DNA of 38,163 nucleotides, taken from positions 1 through 38,163 of the IMG/VR virus record IMGVR_UViG_3300003873_000069. One strand, written 5' to 3'. The translations under genes and the position numbers were made by a program. Source of the DNA: a virus. Below are positions 7,266 to 15,056 of the stretch, one piece after another; the first letter of the stretch is position 1, and the number at the start of each line of letters is the position of its first letter. The notes beneath the pieces are model-generated. The model worked only from the letters and a program-made list of their open reading frames with translations. It was not told the origin of the DNA and made no database searches.

Positions 7266-7722
7266 CTGATATTTCCTTTTTTTCTAAATCTATTATTTTA
7301 TATTTTACACCACAATCAGTTAACATTTTCGCTGATATTGTTGCCGATTTTGTCCAATTTGGTTTTGGCAATGTGTCTATAATAACTTCAGCAATACCGC
7401 ATTGTATTATAATTTTCGCACATTCATGACACACCGGCAAACCTGTTACGTATATCGTGCAATCACGAACTGTCGTATTATTATGAATTGCGTTATAAAT
7501 GCAATTCGCTTCTGCATGAACAACATGGTTGTACTTGAACTCTCGGTCGGCGTATGATTTAACATCATCGTCAACACCCCGTGGGAACCCATTGTAGCCT
7601 TGTGAAACAATTTGTCCTTTGTTTCCAATTATGACTGCACCAACTTTTGTTGAGTCATCCTTGCTCCATGTCGATACTTCTTTCGCGATTCTCAAATAAC
7701 GGTCAGCCCATTTAAATGTCAT
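7228..7722 (-). CDS. cd: dCMP deaminase
   Basis: It converts dCMP to dUMP, feeding dTTP synthesis. The zinc-dependent cytidine/deoxycytidylate deaminase motifs are intact: HAE at residues 69-71 (zinc His and catalytic Glu) and PVCHEC at 96-101 (two zinc Cys). The N-terminal WADRYLRIAKEVSTWSKD and GYNGFPRG are typical of the family. At 164 residues it is close to T4 Cd (193). It starts two bases after the preceding gene and overlaps the dNMP kinase. Confidence 0.93.
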   Translation of the reverse strand: MTFKWADRYLRIAKEVSTWSKDDSTKVGAVIIGNKGQIVSQGYNGFPRGVDDDVKSYADREFKYNHVVHAEANCIYNAIHNNTTVRDCTIYVTGLPVCHECAKIIIQCGIAEVIIDTLPKPNWTKSATISAKMLTDCGVKYKIIDLEKKEISDVDFSKWEETGG

Positions 7723-7725
7723 TAT

Positions 7726-8199
7726 TTAATACCATGTAAAATACCTGTTATTCGTCATTTTAATATAATCAATGATTTGATTATTTTCTTTGCAACTCAT
7801 AGTTTCATCGTGTGTTAAAATGTATGGTACGTGAGCGCCGATTCTTTCAACTACTTCATCGTTGAACACATAAAATCGTTTACCTGCAACCAGAACTTCA
7901 TCTTCAATCATTCCACATTTTGTTAATTGTCTTTTTGTTGCTTGTATGTGAGTATTAACATACGTAGCTGGCAATTTGTTGTACATCGGCGTGAACTCGT
8001 GTTCTTTAACAGCATCTTTGATATTACGAGGTAATTTGTTCGCGTGTGTATTAATAAATGTACAATCGTTCATCTTAATAATAGTGTATTTGTCATCGCC
8101 ATGAACGTATTTGCTTCGTAACATTGAAATGTTAGCAATGTGAATGCCAATCTGTTGAACTAACTCATTTCCTAAAATGAACTTCTCGTTTAAAAACAT
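7726..8199 (-). CDS. Hypothetical protein, 157 aa
   Basis: Not recognised. It has two similar-looking parts with alternating helices and strands (FILGNELVQQIGIHIANIS and, near residue 110, FYVFNDEVVERIGAHVPYI), which may be a degenerate internal repeat of a small DNA- or nucleotide-binding unit. A strong AAGGAAG site precedes ATG 8199. It lies in an operon with dCMP deaminase and dNMP kinase behind the promoter at 8466-8494, so an early or middle function is likely. Confidence 0.65.
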   Translation of the reverse strand: MFLNEKFILGNELVQQIGIHIANISMLRSKYVHGDDKYTIIKMNDCTFINTHANKLPRNIKDAVKEHEFTPMYNKLPATYVNTHIQATKRQLTKCGMIEDEVLVAGKRFYVFNDEVVERIGAHVPYILTHDETMSCKENNQIIDYIKMTNNRYFTWY

Positions 8200-8262
8200 G
8201 TTTCTTCCTTTTCTTGCATTAAAACTGTTACCGGATATACCCTGGATTGTTCATTTTTGTTA

Positions 8263-8433
8263 TTAATCATCTTCATCCGCGATTTCACATCCGAATTCCA
8301 CCGAATTGGTTTCTTCACAAAACTGATGCGTTACTATATTGTGAATATTGAAATTCGCAAACGTCGTTACTACGGTGTCTTTTGGGTAATTACTCAAGAT
8401 GTTAATCATTTCTTCAACTGTATATGGTTTCAT
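8263..8433 (-). CDS. Small acidic protein, 56 aa
   Basis: A 56-codon frame, MKPYTVEEMINILSNYPKD... ending in an acidic ADEDD tail. ATG 8433 is preceded by AGGAG at good spacing and follows directly after the consensus promoter at 8466-8494. It is the first gene of the operon leading to dCMP deaminase and dNMP kinase. The fold looks like a small helix-then-strand domain. Function unknown. Confidence 0.65.
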   Translation of the reverse strand: MKPYTVEEMINILSNYPKDTVVTTFANFNIHNIVTHQFCEETNSVEFGCEIADEDD

Positions 8434-8465
8434 TGCTGCTCCTGTGTTAATATGTTTATATGATA

Positions 8466-8494
8466 ATTATATACTAAAAGAACCAGGTTGTCAA
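8466..8494 (-). promoter_or_regulatory. Consensus sigma70-type promoter
   Basis: Minus strand TTGACA (8494-8489), a 17-base spacer, TATAAT (8471-8466), both exact. It lies between the terminator of the RNR operon and the 56-aa gene, so it starts an independent transcript through dCMP deaminase and dNMP kinase. Confidence 0.92.
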
Positions 8495-8507
8495 CATTTA
8501 TTTCACA

Positions 8508-8538
8508 TTAAAAAGGCCGACTATAAATAGCCGACCTT
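8508..8538 (-). terminator. Rho-independent terminator of RNR operon
   Basis: On the minus strand a near-perfect stem (aaggtcggcta... with G-U pairs) spans 8538-8513 and is followed by a run of T. It sits directly downstream of the 8551-8796 stop codon and just upstream of the next promoter, so it cleanly separates two operons. Confidence 0.88.
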
Positions 8539-8550
8539 GGTTAATCAGAT

Positions 8551-8796
8551 TTAACGCTCTTCAGCGACTGTTGATTTATTAATTCCCGCTTCCAATGATT
8601 CAAGAATAAAAGACGTGCACAATTCCTTTGCGAGTTCATCATCAAATGTTTTATCATTAAAATCATATGAAAATGACAAAACGCCGTCGTCATTCATATC
8701 GATATTAGACAAAACAACCTTGTCATTTATCAGAAACTTACCAGATTCAATCTTCATCACATTAGTGATTTTCGTTTGCTTAGCTTCTTTATTCAT
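8551..8796 (-). CDS. Hypothetical protein, 81 aa
   Basis: Unrecognised acidic small protein. It has a predicted N-terminal beta-hairpin (MKIESGKFLINDKVVLSNI) and a C-terminal helix (DDELAKELCTSFILESLEAG). AAGGAGA precedes ATG 8796, 10 bases after the nrdA-C stop. It is the last gene of the RNR operon before the terminator. A redox role is not supported, as it has only one Cys. Confidence 0.65.
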   Translation of the reverse strand: MNKEAKQTKITNVMKIESGKFLINDKVVLSNIDMNDDGVLSFSYDFNDKTFDDELAKELCTSFILESLEAGINKSTVAEER

Positions 8797-8805
8797 ACTT
8801 TCTCC

Positions 8806-9870
8806 TTAACTACAACTTTCGCAAATATGCTCGTTGCTTTCTTTTTGTTGTTTTTGATAATACAACGTTTTACCGCCCAATTTGAAATAATAAAAATTTA
8901 ATTTAATCATTTCTAATAGCGAATCTGGTTTAGCAATATACAAATTGACCGATTGTGCCTGGTCGATCCACTTTTGTCTAACCGCAGCATTTCGAAGTAA
9001 CGCATATTGGTCACAATCAAACGCTCGTTTATAGTACTGGTTGTTCTTTTTGAAATTCGGCACGACCGTCGGCACAATAATAGTGCCTTCTTCCTTATAA
9101 AAGAAATCGTGAATAGGCTCAATACTTTCAATTGCATTTATAGCTTTTCCCGATGTTGCTGTGGGAGCCACAGCCATTAATTGAGCATTCCGGATACCGA
9201 ACGTTTTGACTCGTTCTGCTAGTGTGTCCCATTTCTCTTTATCATAACAGTACTCGGTCAATCCCTCAGCACGTTTTGATGATTTATGGATAGGTAGGAT
9301 ACCTTTTGCCCACTCTGTTTCATAGAACTTTTCAAACTTGCCTTTTTCAATAGCCAAATCTACACTAGCCGAAATAATACGGTAAGACAAATCATCAAAC
9401 AATTCATCAGTTTCTTCGGCAGCTTCTTGTGTATCAATAACAATCTTTTTTAGTGCAAGATAATTGGTGTAATTAAGAACACCAATGCCCAAATAACGAT
9501 ACATCATGTTTGAGTTTTTTGCTTCTTTCACTGGATATGTTGCTACGTCAATAGTATTATCCAAACCTCGGACTAATGTATTAACCAACTCGTTCTTTTC
9601 AGATTCATTCATATAGAACCAACGTTCTAAATTGATACTCGACAGGTTGCACAAAGAAATTTCGCCCGAATTGTATGTCTTTGTAATGACCTTTTCACCG
9701 TTTTCTGTAGTTACTAGGGTTTCGTCGATGATTGTTGATGGTCTGGATGGCAGTACAATTTCCGTGCAATTATGTACTAATACATCGTTAGCAAAAAAAT
9801 TATGATTATCTTGAACAGTAATATCATAAACCGGGATTTCTTCTTCCAAATATTCAATCTTTATGGTCAT
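8806..9870 (-). CDS. nrdA: Split intein C-half fused to NrdA C-terminal part
   Basis: The first 34 residues are a split-intein C-fragment: VYDITVQDNHNFFAND, then LVHN with the terminal Asn and penultimate His. The first C-extein residue is the Cys of CTEIVLPS. That Cys corresponds to the active-site thiyl-radical Cys of class I RNR (C439 in E. coli NrdA). The C-extein carries the second redox Cys (ISLCNLSS), the radical-transfer tyrosine pair (KTLYYQKQ), and the C-terminal redox pair CESC. ATG 9870 with AAGGAAG upstream is preferred over GTG 9876. It must be joined in trans to the N-half encoded at 10803-12479; the mature protein is about 784 residues. It overlaps the end of the HNH gene by 17 bases. 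Confidence 0.95.
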   Translation of the reverse strand: MTIKIEYLEEEIPVYDITVQDNHNFFANDVLVHNCTEIVLPSRPSTIIDETLVTTENGEKVITKTYNSGEISLCNLSSINLERWFYMNESEKNELVNTLVRGLDNTIDVATYPVKEAKNSNMMYRYLGIGVLNYTNYLALKKIVIDTQEAAEETDELFDDLSYRIISASVDLAIEKGKFEKFYETEWAKGILPIHKSSKRAEGLTEYCYDKEKWDTLAERVKTFGIRNAQLMAVAPTATSGKAINAIESIEPIHDFFYKEEGTIIVPTVVPNFKKNNQYYKRAFDCDQYALLRNAAVRQKWIDQAQSVNLYIAKPDSLLEMIKLNFYYFKLGGKTLYYQKQQKESNEHICESCS

Positions 9871-10786
9871 TTTCACTTCCTTTTATTTTGTGTCTTCTTC
9901 GTATGGAAACCGACAACTTACGCTTGTGTTCTTCTGTTTTTATATATACTGGATATGCTTCGTTGAATTTGTCTTCATAAGCCATTTTAAATCTCCTCAT
10001 CCCGCTTGTATCATTATAATTTTTAAATCTGAATTTTGAAAATGTTTTAGGGAACTTAGGGAACTCGTCATACATTTTTTTATCTATTCTACCGTTTTTT
10101 AGTATATAAGCATGTGCAATATTTAATAACTGTTCATCGGTATATCCAGAATATCTGCCATTCTTTTCTCCATGTCGAGCACATTTAGCTTTTCTTTCTT
10201 CTGAAAGTTTTGTTCCTTTCGAATGGTGTACCCACACCCCGGACAACACATTTGGATGATTAACTGAAACGGCGCCTATCATTTTATTTGTGATTGAATC
10301 TTTAACTGGCATTGTTCCTTTTCTAGCATCAGATATTCTCCTTGTCCCATCCTTCGTATGCCAGCCGTGCGTATTCCTAACTACTGCAGAGTTATGTTTA
10401 ATCCACGCATAACCCTGCAGTAATGATTTCGTTAATCTATATTCGTTCTTAACTTCCATGATTTTTCTATTCTTATTATATTGAAACCCATTTAAACAAA
10501 ACCGTACGGCTAGTATATCGCCTCTTTGTTTAAATGCTTTCCAACGTATCTTATGAGCAAAGACATGTTCTTCCGGCAACAATCTAACAACATCTTCATT
10601 TGTATTATCAATATCATGTTTTGGGTTAATATGATGCAACTCAGAATAAATATATTCATCATTCAATCTTGCATCTTTCTTGTTTCTGATAGTTAAACGT
10701 TCTCGTAATGTCGTATTTTTACAATATTCAATAAATGTGTTATATAATTTTTTATAATTCATATATTTATAAATTAGTAAAACCAT
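9854..10786 (-). CDS. HNH homing endonuclease between the two nrdA/intein halves
   Basis: Free-standing endonuclease. The HNH core is ELHHINPKHDIDNTNEDVV then EEHVFAHK (residues about 49-79), with metal/catalytic histidines at 51/52 and 74/78. The C-terminal half is basic, with modular DNA-binding segments (KLSEERKAKCARHG, and KTEEHKRKLSVSIRRRHK at the end). It lies exactly where a full intein would carry its endonuclease domain, but as a separate gene. The frame opens at ATG 10786. A second ATG at 10762 follows a TATAAATA motif (10771-10764) so closely that late transcription from that site would miss it, so the start is uncertain. It probably mobilises the interrupted nrdA locus. Confidence 0.85.
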   Translation of the reverse strand: MVLLIYKYMNYKKLYNTFIEYCKNTTLRERLTIRNKKDARLNDEYIYSELHHINPKHDIDNTNEDVVRLLPEEHVFAHKIRWKAFKQRGDILAVRFCLNGFQYNKNRKIMEVKNEYRLTKSLLQGYAWIKHNSAVVRNTHGWHTKDGTRRISDARKGTMPVKDSITNKMIGAVSVNHPNVLSGVWVHHSKGTKLSEERKAKCARHGEKNGRYSGYTDEQLLNIAHAYILKNGRIDKKMYDEFPKFPKTFSKFRFKNYNDTSGMRRFKMAYEDKFNEAYPVYIKTEEHKRKLSVSIRRRHKIKGSENDHKD

Positions 10787-10802
10787 CTCAGCACATGAAA
10801 AA

Positions 10803-12479
10803 TTACATTGTTGTCAATTCGTCATCTTCTTTCAAATCTTTGGCCATAACATAACCTCGATTCTTTGTCCAAATTTTGTGTTCTGGTGTACATGTTATTG
10901 AAAAACCATCATCATCGGTGATTCTCAAAACTGTTGCTTTTTGATTAGTCATTGCAGAATCTGTTACCAGTTTATAATCAATTTCATTCGTATCGGTGTT
11001 CATTGAAAGCACCATATCGCCAATTTCAATATCTTTTAATTCTTTTTGACCATCAGTTGTTCGAACCAAAGTATTTCCAGCTAAACACAAATTGGAACTT
11101 CCGATATACCTATTCAATAAGGTTGCATTATTGACGTTTTCATCATGGAACAAATAAATGTTTCCTGATTCGGACCTTTCTTTCATCAGCTTTTCGCACA
11201 ATTCACGTGCTGGTAAAGTTTTCTTTCGAATGCCAGACTTGTTCTTTAATACCTCATATTCAGTGTTAAATGCTTCGCCAGTTTTGCCTAATAATGATCT
11301 TGCGTCTTTAGGGTCAAATAATACAATGTCTTCATCATTAAGTACAGCATCAATAAATAATTGGTTAATTTTCATGCCATATTGTAAGCCGCGTGCACGG
11401 TTTTCGTCTGTACCGCCATTCGATTTAAGACTTAATAAATCGTTAACATTTAAATGCCACCAACTGAAGTATACGCAAAGACTACCAGGTCGTAATCCGC
11501 CCTGATTGAAAGATTTCATAATTGATTCGTAGAACTTCATGAACGGTACAGGACCAGACGATGTTCCTCTAGTACCTTCAATAAAACCGCCTTGTGCTCG
11601 AATTTCAGAAATGTCTAACGCTGTGCCACCCTTAAATTTTGAATATATACCCAAATTTTTGCCAGTATCCAAAATAGAATGTGAATCGTCTGCAACTGTG
11701 CTGAGTACACATGAACTCAATTGTTGACCTTGCGTCAATGCGTTCATTACAATGGGCGTAGCGCACGTATAGTTGTGTTTTGATACATTGTCATATAAAT
11801 CTTTAATCTTAGTCAATCTGTCTGATTCGTTCATCATTAAAGACATAGCAATACGCATGTAAGAATGTTGCGGTAATTCCAATTTCTTTGTTTTTGTGTA
11901 ATTTAAACAGTACCGAGTTACATATGAAACGATACCTTTATAATTAAACAACAAATCGCGTTCTGGTACAATCATTGTATCGATTTCTTTCAAATCTTCA
12001 TCAGAATACGTGCTGCAATACTCTTTTGAGTACAACTTATGATCCAAACCACGCTTGATTATTGCACTCATTGCTGGATATTCATTCATATTGCTCATAT
12101 TATGAATTTCTTTATAATAAGACATTAACTGCAGTTTAGCAGCAATATCTTCCCAATGCGGATACAACATCGAAATCTTATTAACTGCAGTAACAATAAG
12201 TTGATTGAACATATCTTTAATATTAATTTCTTTGTGCAATTTGATAGTAGTGTCGCGGATTAATTCGTCTGCTAGCCATTCTTTATTATCGACTGCCCAC
12301 ATGCACACAGCTTTCATTTTTTCTGGTTTGTATTGTTCTTTTCTGCCATCACGTTTAATAATAGTAATGTCTGTTGCGTTCATTTCATCAAAATTTGAAA
12401 TTTCAATATTACTATCTTGTTGTACCGCGTTTGATAAATTATCCAATGATACAGTGTTGTACCGTTTCGCTTTTGTCAT
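10803..12479 (-). CDS. nrdA: NrdA N-terminal part fused to split intein N-half
   Basis: Ribonucleotide reductase class Ia large subunit, which reduces NDPs to dNDPs. An ATP-cone lies at about 36-125. The first catalytic Cys is C257 (SSCVLS, E. coli C225 equivalent). The extein ends SSNL at residue 464. From C465 a 94-residue intein N-fragment begins: CLAGNTLVRTTDGQKEL (block A) and ITCTPEHKIWT (block B with TxxH), ending in a stop after DDELTTM. With the 34-residue C-fragment it forms a 128-residue mini-intein with all splicing residues visible. It resembles the NrdA-2 type of split inteins described from aquatic metagenomes. AAAGGA precedes ATG 12479. It lies in the nrdB-nrdA operon. Confidence 0.95.
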   Translation of the reverse strand: MTKAKRYNTVSLDNLSNAVQQDSNIEISNFDEMNATDITIIKRDGRKEQYKPEKMKAVCMWAVDNKEWLADELIRDTTIKLHKEINIKDMFNQLIVTAVNKISMLYPHWEDIAAKLQLMSYYKEIHNMSNMNEYPAMSAIIKRGLDHKLYSKEYCSTYSDEDLKEIDTMIVPERDLLFNYKGIVSYVTRYCLNYTKTKKLELPQHSYMRIAMSLMMNESDRLTKIKDLYDNVSKHNYTCATPIVMNALTQGQQLSSCVLSTVADDSHSILDTGKNLGIYSKFKGGTALDISEIRAQGGFIEGTRGTSSGPVPFMKFYESIMKSFNQGGLRPGSLCVYFSWWHLNVNDLLSLKSNGGTDENRARGLQYGMKINQLFIDAVLNDEDIVLFDPKDARSLLGKTGEAFNTEYEVLKNKSGIRKKTLPARELCEKLMKERSESGNIYLFHDENVNNATLLNRYIGSSNLCLAGNTLVRTTDGQKELKDIEIGDMVLSMNTDTNEIDYKLVTDSAMTNQKATVLRITDDDGFSITCTPEHKIWTKNRGYVMAKDLKEDDELTTM

Positions 12480-12563
12480 ATTGTTTCCTTTAAAATGTAA
12501 TAACCCATGTATTAGCCGTCAATTCGTCTGATATGCCAAATTCGGGTCTTGTGTTAATTCTGT

Positions 12564-13934
12564 TTAATAATTCTCAATATCGTGCTTTGTGATGAGTGAT
12601 TCTTGACCAATCCCATGATACAAGTAATCGCAATTTCCGAAGAATACACCATGCGAAAACCCTTGCTCATCAAAGTAATCTCGTGCACGTTCTAAGAATT
12701 CTGTATTTTGTTGTTTTGATTCGTTTATGTTTAATACTGTACCGTTGTTGTCATAAACTACTAGTTTGAAGTTGTAACCTAAATGCTTAACACTATTGAA
12801 CTTTTTGTGATTTACTTCTACGTTAGAAAATAATGTATATTCGCTTTTAACTTCATATATCGTATTAGTTGATTTGATGTACACGTCTGGAAAATATCTG
12901 TGTTCTTTCCATTCAAATTCATAAACAAAAATAGGAAGATGTTTCCATTCAGTGACTATATCAGATTCGTCGTATATTTGAACCAATACATCAAGTAAGA
13001 AATGTTCATATCCTTGCACCAATATTATATTTCCCGATGGCAATGCGTATTCTTTTTTCTTATATGCACAGCATTTTCCCAAATACGTATAGTTGTCTAC
13101 ACCATAACGTTCGTTACAAGTGACTCTTCTTTTTTCCGGGTTATTATAATTTTCATCGCCGTAACGCTCTAATTTCGTGCGTTTTGCGTTATCCGAAGAA
13201 CAGCTAGGACAACCCGCGCCATTCGCATGAGATTGAACTAATTGCTCGAATTTCAAACCGCAAGTACGGCACGTAATACTCATTTTCGATTTTGTATTAC
13301 TGTAAGTTGATACATCATAACTAAAAGAATCAGCATGGGTTTCTTTAAATCTGTTAAGTACTTCATTAATCGGTAAAGCGTTAGAATTCCCCATTTTTTC
13401 GTATCTGCATTTCTTACAGCCAGTACCTCGATTTAAACTATTTATGGTTGTTTTGTATGAGCCATGAAGTCTGCATATCGCTGAATTTGGTTCTAAATAA
13501 TTTTTAGTGAAGTCTGTTATGCTTATATCGACATTCGTGTTTACTAATTTTGAAGTATTTTCACGTTTCTCTGCTGGTGTTAAACTTCTATGTTGACACT
13601 TTGGACATTTCGATCCACGTCTGTGATAGTTCTTGTTTTGTTTAAATTCACCGTGAATTTTACATATTACGGTTATATTAGTATCAGACGTATTAAATAG
13701 TTTATATGTGTACTCGCCATTGTGAACATAATGAAATTCAGCTAGGTAATCCTGAATTGTCAAACTATGGCCTAAGCATTTAGAACAATTACCGGTTCTT
13801 ATGAATGTTCGTTTTAACTGTTTAACGATGCCGTGAATATCACACTTATATACAACAAAATGAGATAGTTTTTCTGGCATCGTTAACACAGTTACGTGAT
13901 TGTTAGATTTCAATCTTGCCGTCTGGAACGTCAT
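12564..13934 (-). CDS. Zinc-ribbon PD-(D/E)xK homing-type endonuclease next to nrdB
   Basis: 456 residues. The first about 250 contain four zinc-ribbon-like repeats, each with a Cys(-x-x-)His/Cys knuckle and a CxxC (near 31/50-53, 91/110-113, 154/173-176, 222-225/242-245), likely reading DNA. Next is a modular KLERYGDENYNNPE segment around 254-267. The nuclease domain carries LPSGNIILVQGYEHFLLD, FPDVYI (P349-D350) and YEVKSEY (E361, K363), a PD-x10-ExK arrangement. The frame starts at 13934 inside the last codons of nrdB (32-base overlap); a later ATG at 13880 avoids the overlap. Its nuclease domain is clearly related to that at 37486-37802. It probably spreads itself through the RNR locus. 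Confidence 0.82.
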   Translation of the reverse strand: MTFQTARLKSNNHVTVLTMPEKLSHFVVYKCDIHGIVKQLKRTFIRTGNCSKCLGHSLTIQDYLAEFHYVHNGEYTYKLFNTSDTNITVICKIHGEFKQNKNYHRRGSKCPKCQHRSLTPAEKRENTSKLVNTNVDISITDFTKNYLEPNSAICRLHGSYKTTINSLNRGTGCKKCRYEKMGNSNALPINEVLNRFKETHADSFSYDVSTYSNTKSKMSITCRTCGLKFEQLVQSHANGAGCPSCSSDNAKRTKLERYGDENYNNPEKRRVTCNERYGVDNYTYLGKCCAYKKKEYALPSGNIILVQGYEHFLLDVLVQIYDESDIVTEWKHLPIFVYEFEWKEHRYFPDVYIKSTNTIYEVKSEYTLFSNVEVNHKKFNSVKHLGYNFKLVVYDNNGTVLNINESKQQNTEFLERARDYFDEQGFSHGVFFGNCDYLYHGIGQESLITKHDIENY

Positions 13935-14991
13935 TCTTCATAATACCAATTGAATACACAGCCAAATCAGATTCTTGTCCCGCAGAATTGTCCTTATTTA
14001 GATCACGATAAAGCGTGAACCAACGGGTAACATCGGTGCTTTCTTGGTTAAATATTACGGGTTCTTTTAATTGTGTCAATCTAAAATCGACGAAGTACTG
14101 TAAAAATTGTTTAAGTACTTCTTCGGTTAATGTTGGAACGTCCCCGATACTTAACAAGTATTTTGAGAATTCCATTTCGTCATCGAATACCGATTGGAAT
14201 GTTTCCTTAACCATGTTATGGTACCAATCTGAATTCATAATTTCGGTAAATCCTTCATCTTGTTTAGACTTTAAGATGTTCAATAAACCGTTTGTCATGC
14301 TTGTGTGCAAGTCTTCATCAAAGTTAATCAGTTTAATGATTCTTGTTGCGCCATTGATACTGTTCGCGTAACTGTTGTTAATAACATAAGTGACCAAAAA
14401 CGAAACATAGAATTTTACGCCTTCTAATGCAAAAATGTTCACTAACAATTCAATCACTAGTTTTTTCCGTTCAGTTAACGATTCGATGGACTCGATGTTT
14501 TTGACTTTATCGTATAATCGTATTTCTTTATTAATTCTATTTTGAATTTCTGGATAATCTTTAATTTTATCAAACACTGCTGTACTATCCGCAAAAATGC
14601 CCCGCAATATATGAGAATACGACAAGCTGTGAATTAATTCAAAATATCCCCAAGTTTTAAACATTGCTTCAAATTCTGAATTTGTACATAGCTCCGATAG
14701 TACTGTTTCGAGACCTGTGTTTTGACCTGAATCCATCAGTGTTTGAAATAGCCAAATCCGAATCATTATTTCTTGTATGTGTTCAGGCATATCAAAGAAT
14801 TTCTGAGAATCAGTACTCATTGAAATCTCGTTTGGGTTCCAAAAAGCATTTCGTTGGTGTTCTTCCATATCTGTAGCAAACCGATATGTTGGATTGTCAT
14901 ATCGTTGAAACCCAGAATATTCACCGAAAAATATTTTTTCTTTACTTTTATCGGTAACTAATTGAGTAGTCCTAATAATTGTTTTTTTCAT
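13903..14991 (-). CDS. nrdB: Ribonucleotide reductase class Ia small subunit
   Basis: Diferric-tyrosyl radical subunit, partner of NrdA. All iron ligands can be placed: D87 (TLMDSGQ), E118 and H121 (FELIH), E190 (ALEGVKFYVSF), E226 and H229 (FDEDLH), with the radical Tyr at Y125 (HSLSYSH). At 362 residues it is slightly shorter than E. coli NrdB (376). The last residues, KNDVPDGKIEI, do not look like the usual aromatic-ending tail that docks into NrdA, and the endonuclease gene begins within them. The start ATG 14991 follows AAAGGA, 26 bases or more downstream of the consensus promoter at 15025-15053. Confidence 0.95.
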   Translation of the reverse strand: MKKTIIRTTQLVTDKSKEKIFFGEYSGFQRYDNPTYRFATDMEEHQRNAFWNPNEISMSTDSQKFFDMPEHIQEIMIRIWLFQTLMDSGQNTGLETVLSELCTNSEFEAMFKTWGYFELIHSLSYSHILRGIFADSTAVFDKIKDYPEIQNRINKEIRLYDKVKNIESIESLTERKKLVIELLVNIFALEGVKFYVSFLVTYVINNSYANSINGATRIIKLINFDEDLHTSMTNGLLNILKSKQDEGFTEIMNSDWYHNMVKETFQSVFDDEMEFSKYLLSIGDVPTLTEEVLKQFLQYFVDFRLTQLKEPVIFNQESTDVTRWFTLYRDLNKDNSAGQESDLAVYSIGIMKNDVPDGKIEI

Positions 14992-15024
14992 TCATGACTG
15001 TCCTTTTAATTTTGTTTCTTTTAT

Positions 15025-15053
15025 ATTATATCACATTATAACCGTGTTGTCAA
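15025..15053 (-). promoter_or_regulatory. Consensus sigma70-type promoter of RNR operon
   Basis: Minus strand TTGACA (15053-15048), a 17-base spacer, TATAAT (15030-15025). Both hexamers are exact. It reads into nrdB and then the whole RNR operon to the terminator at 8508-8538. Confidence 0.9.
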
Positions 15054-15056
15054 CAA

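Noticed and set aside
8806-12479. Group I intron in nrdA
   Set aside because: The interruption encodes intein blocks in frame on both sides, with translation stops and starts between them; no intron core is needed to explain it.
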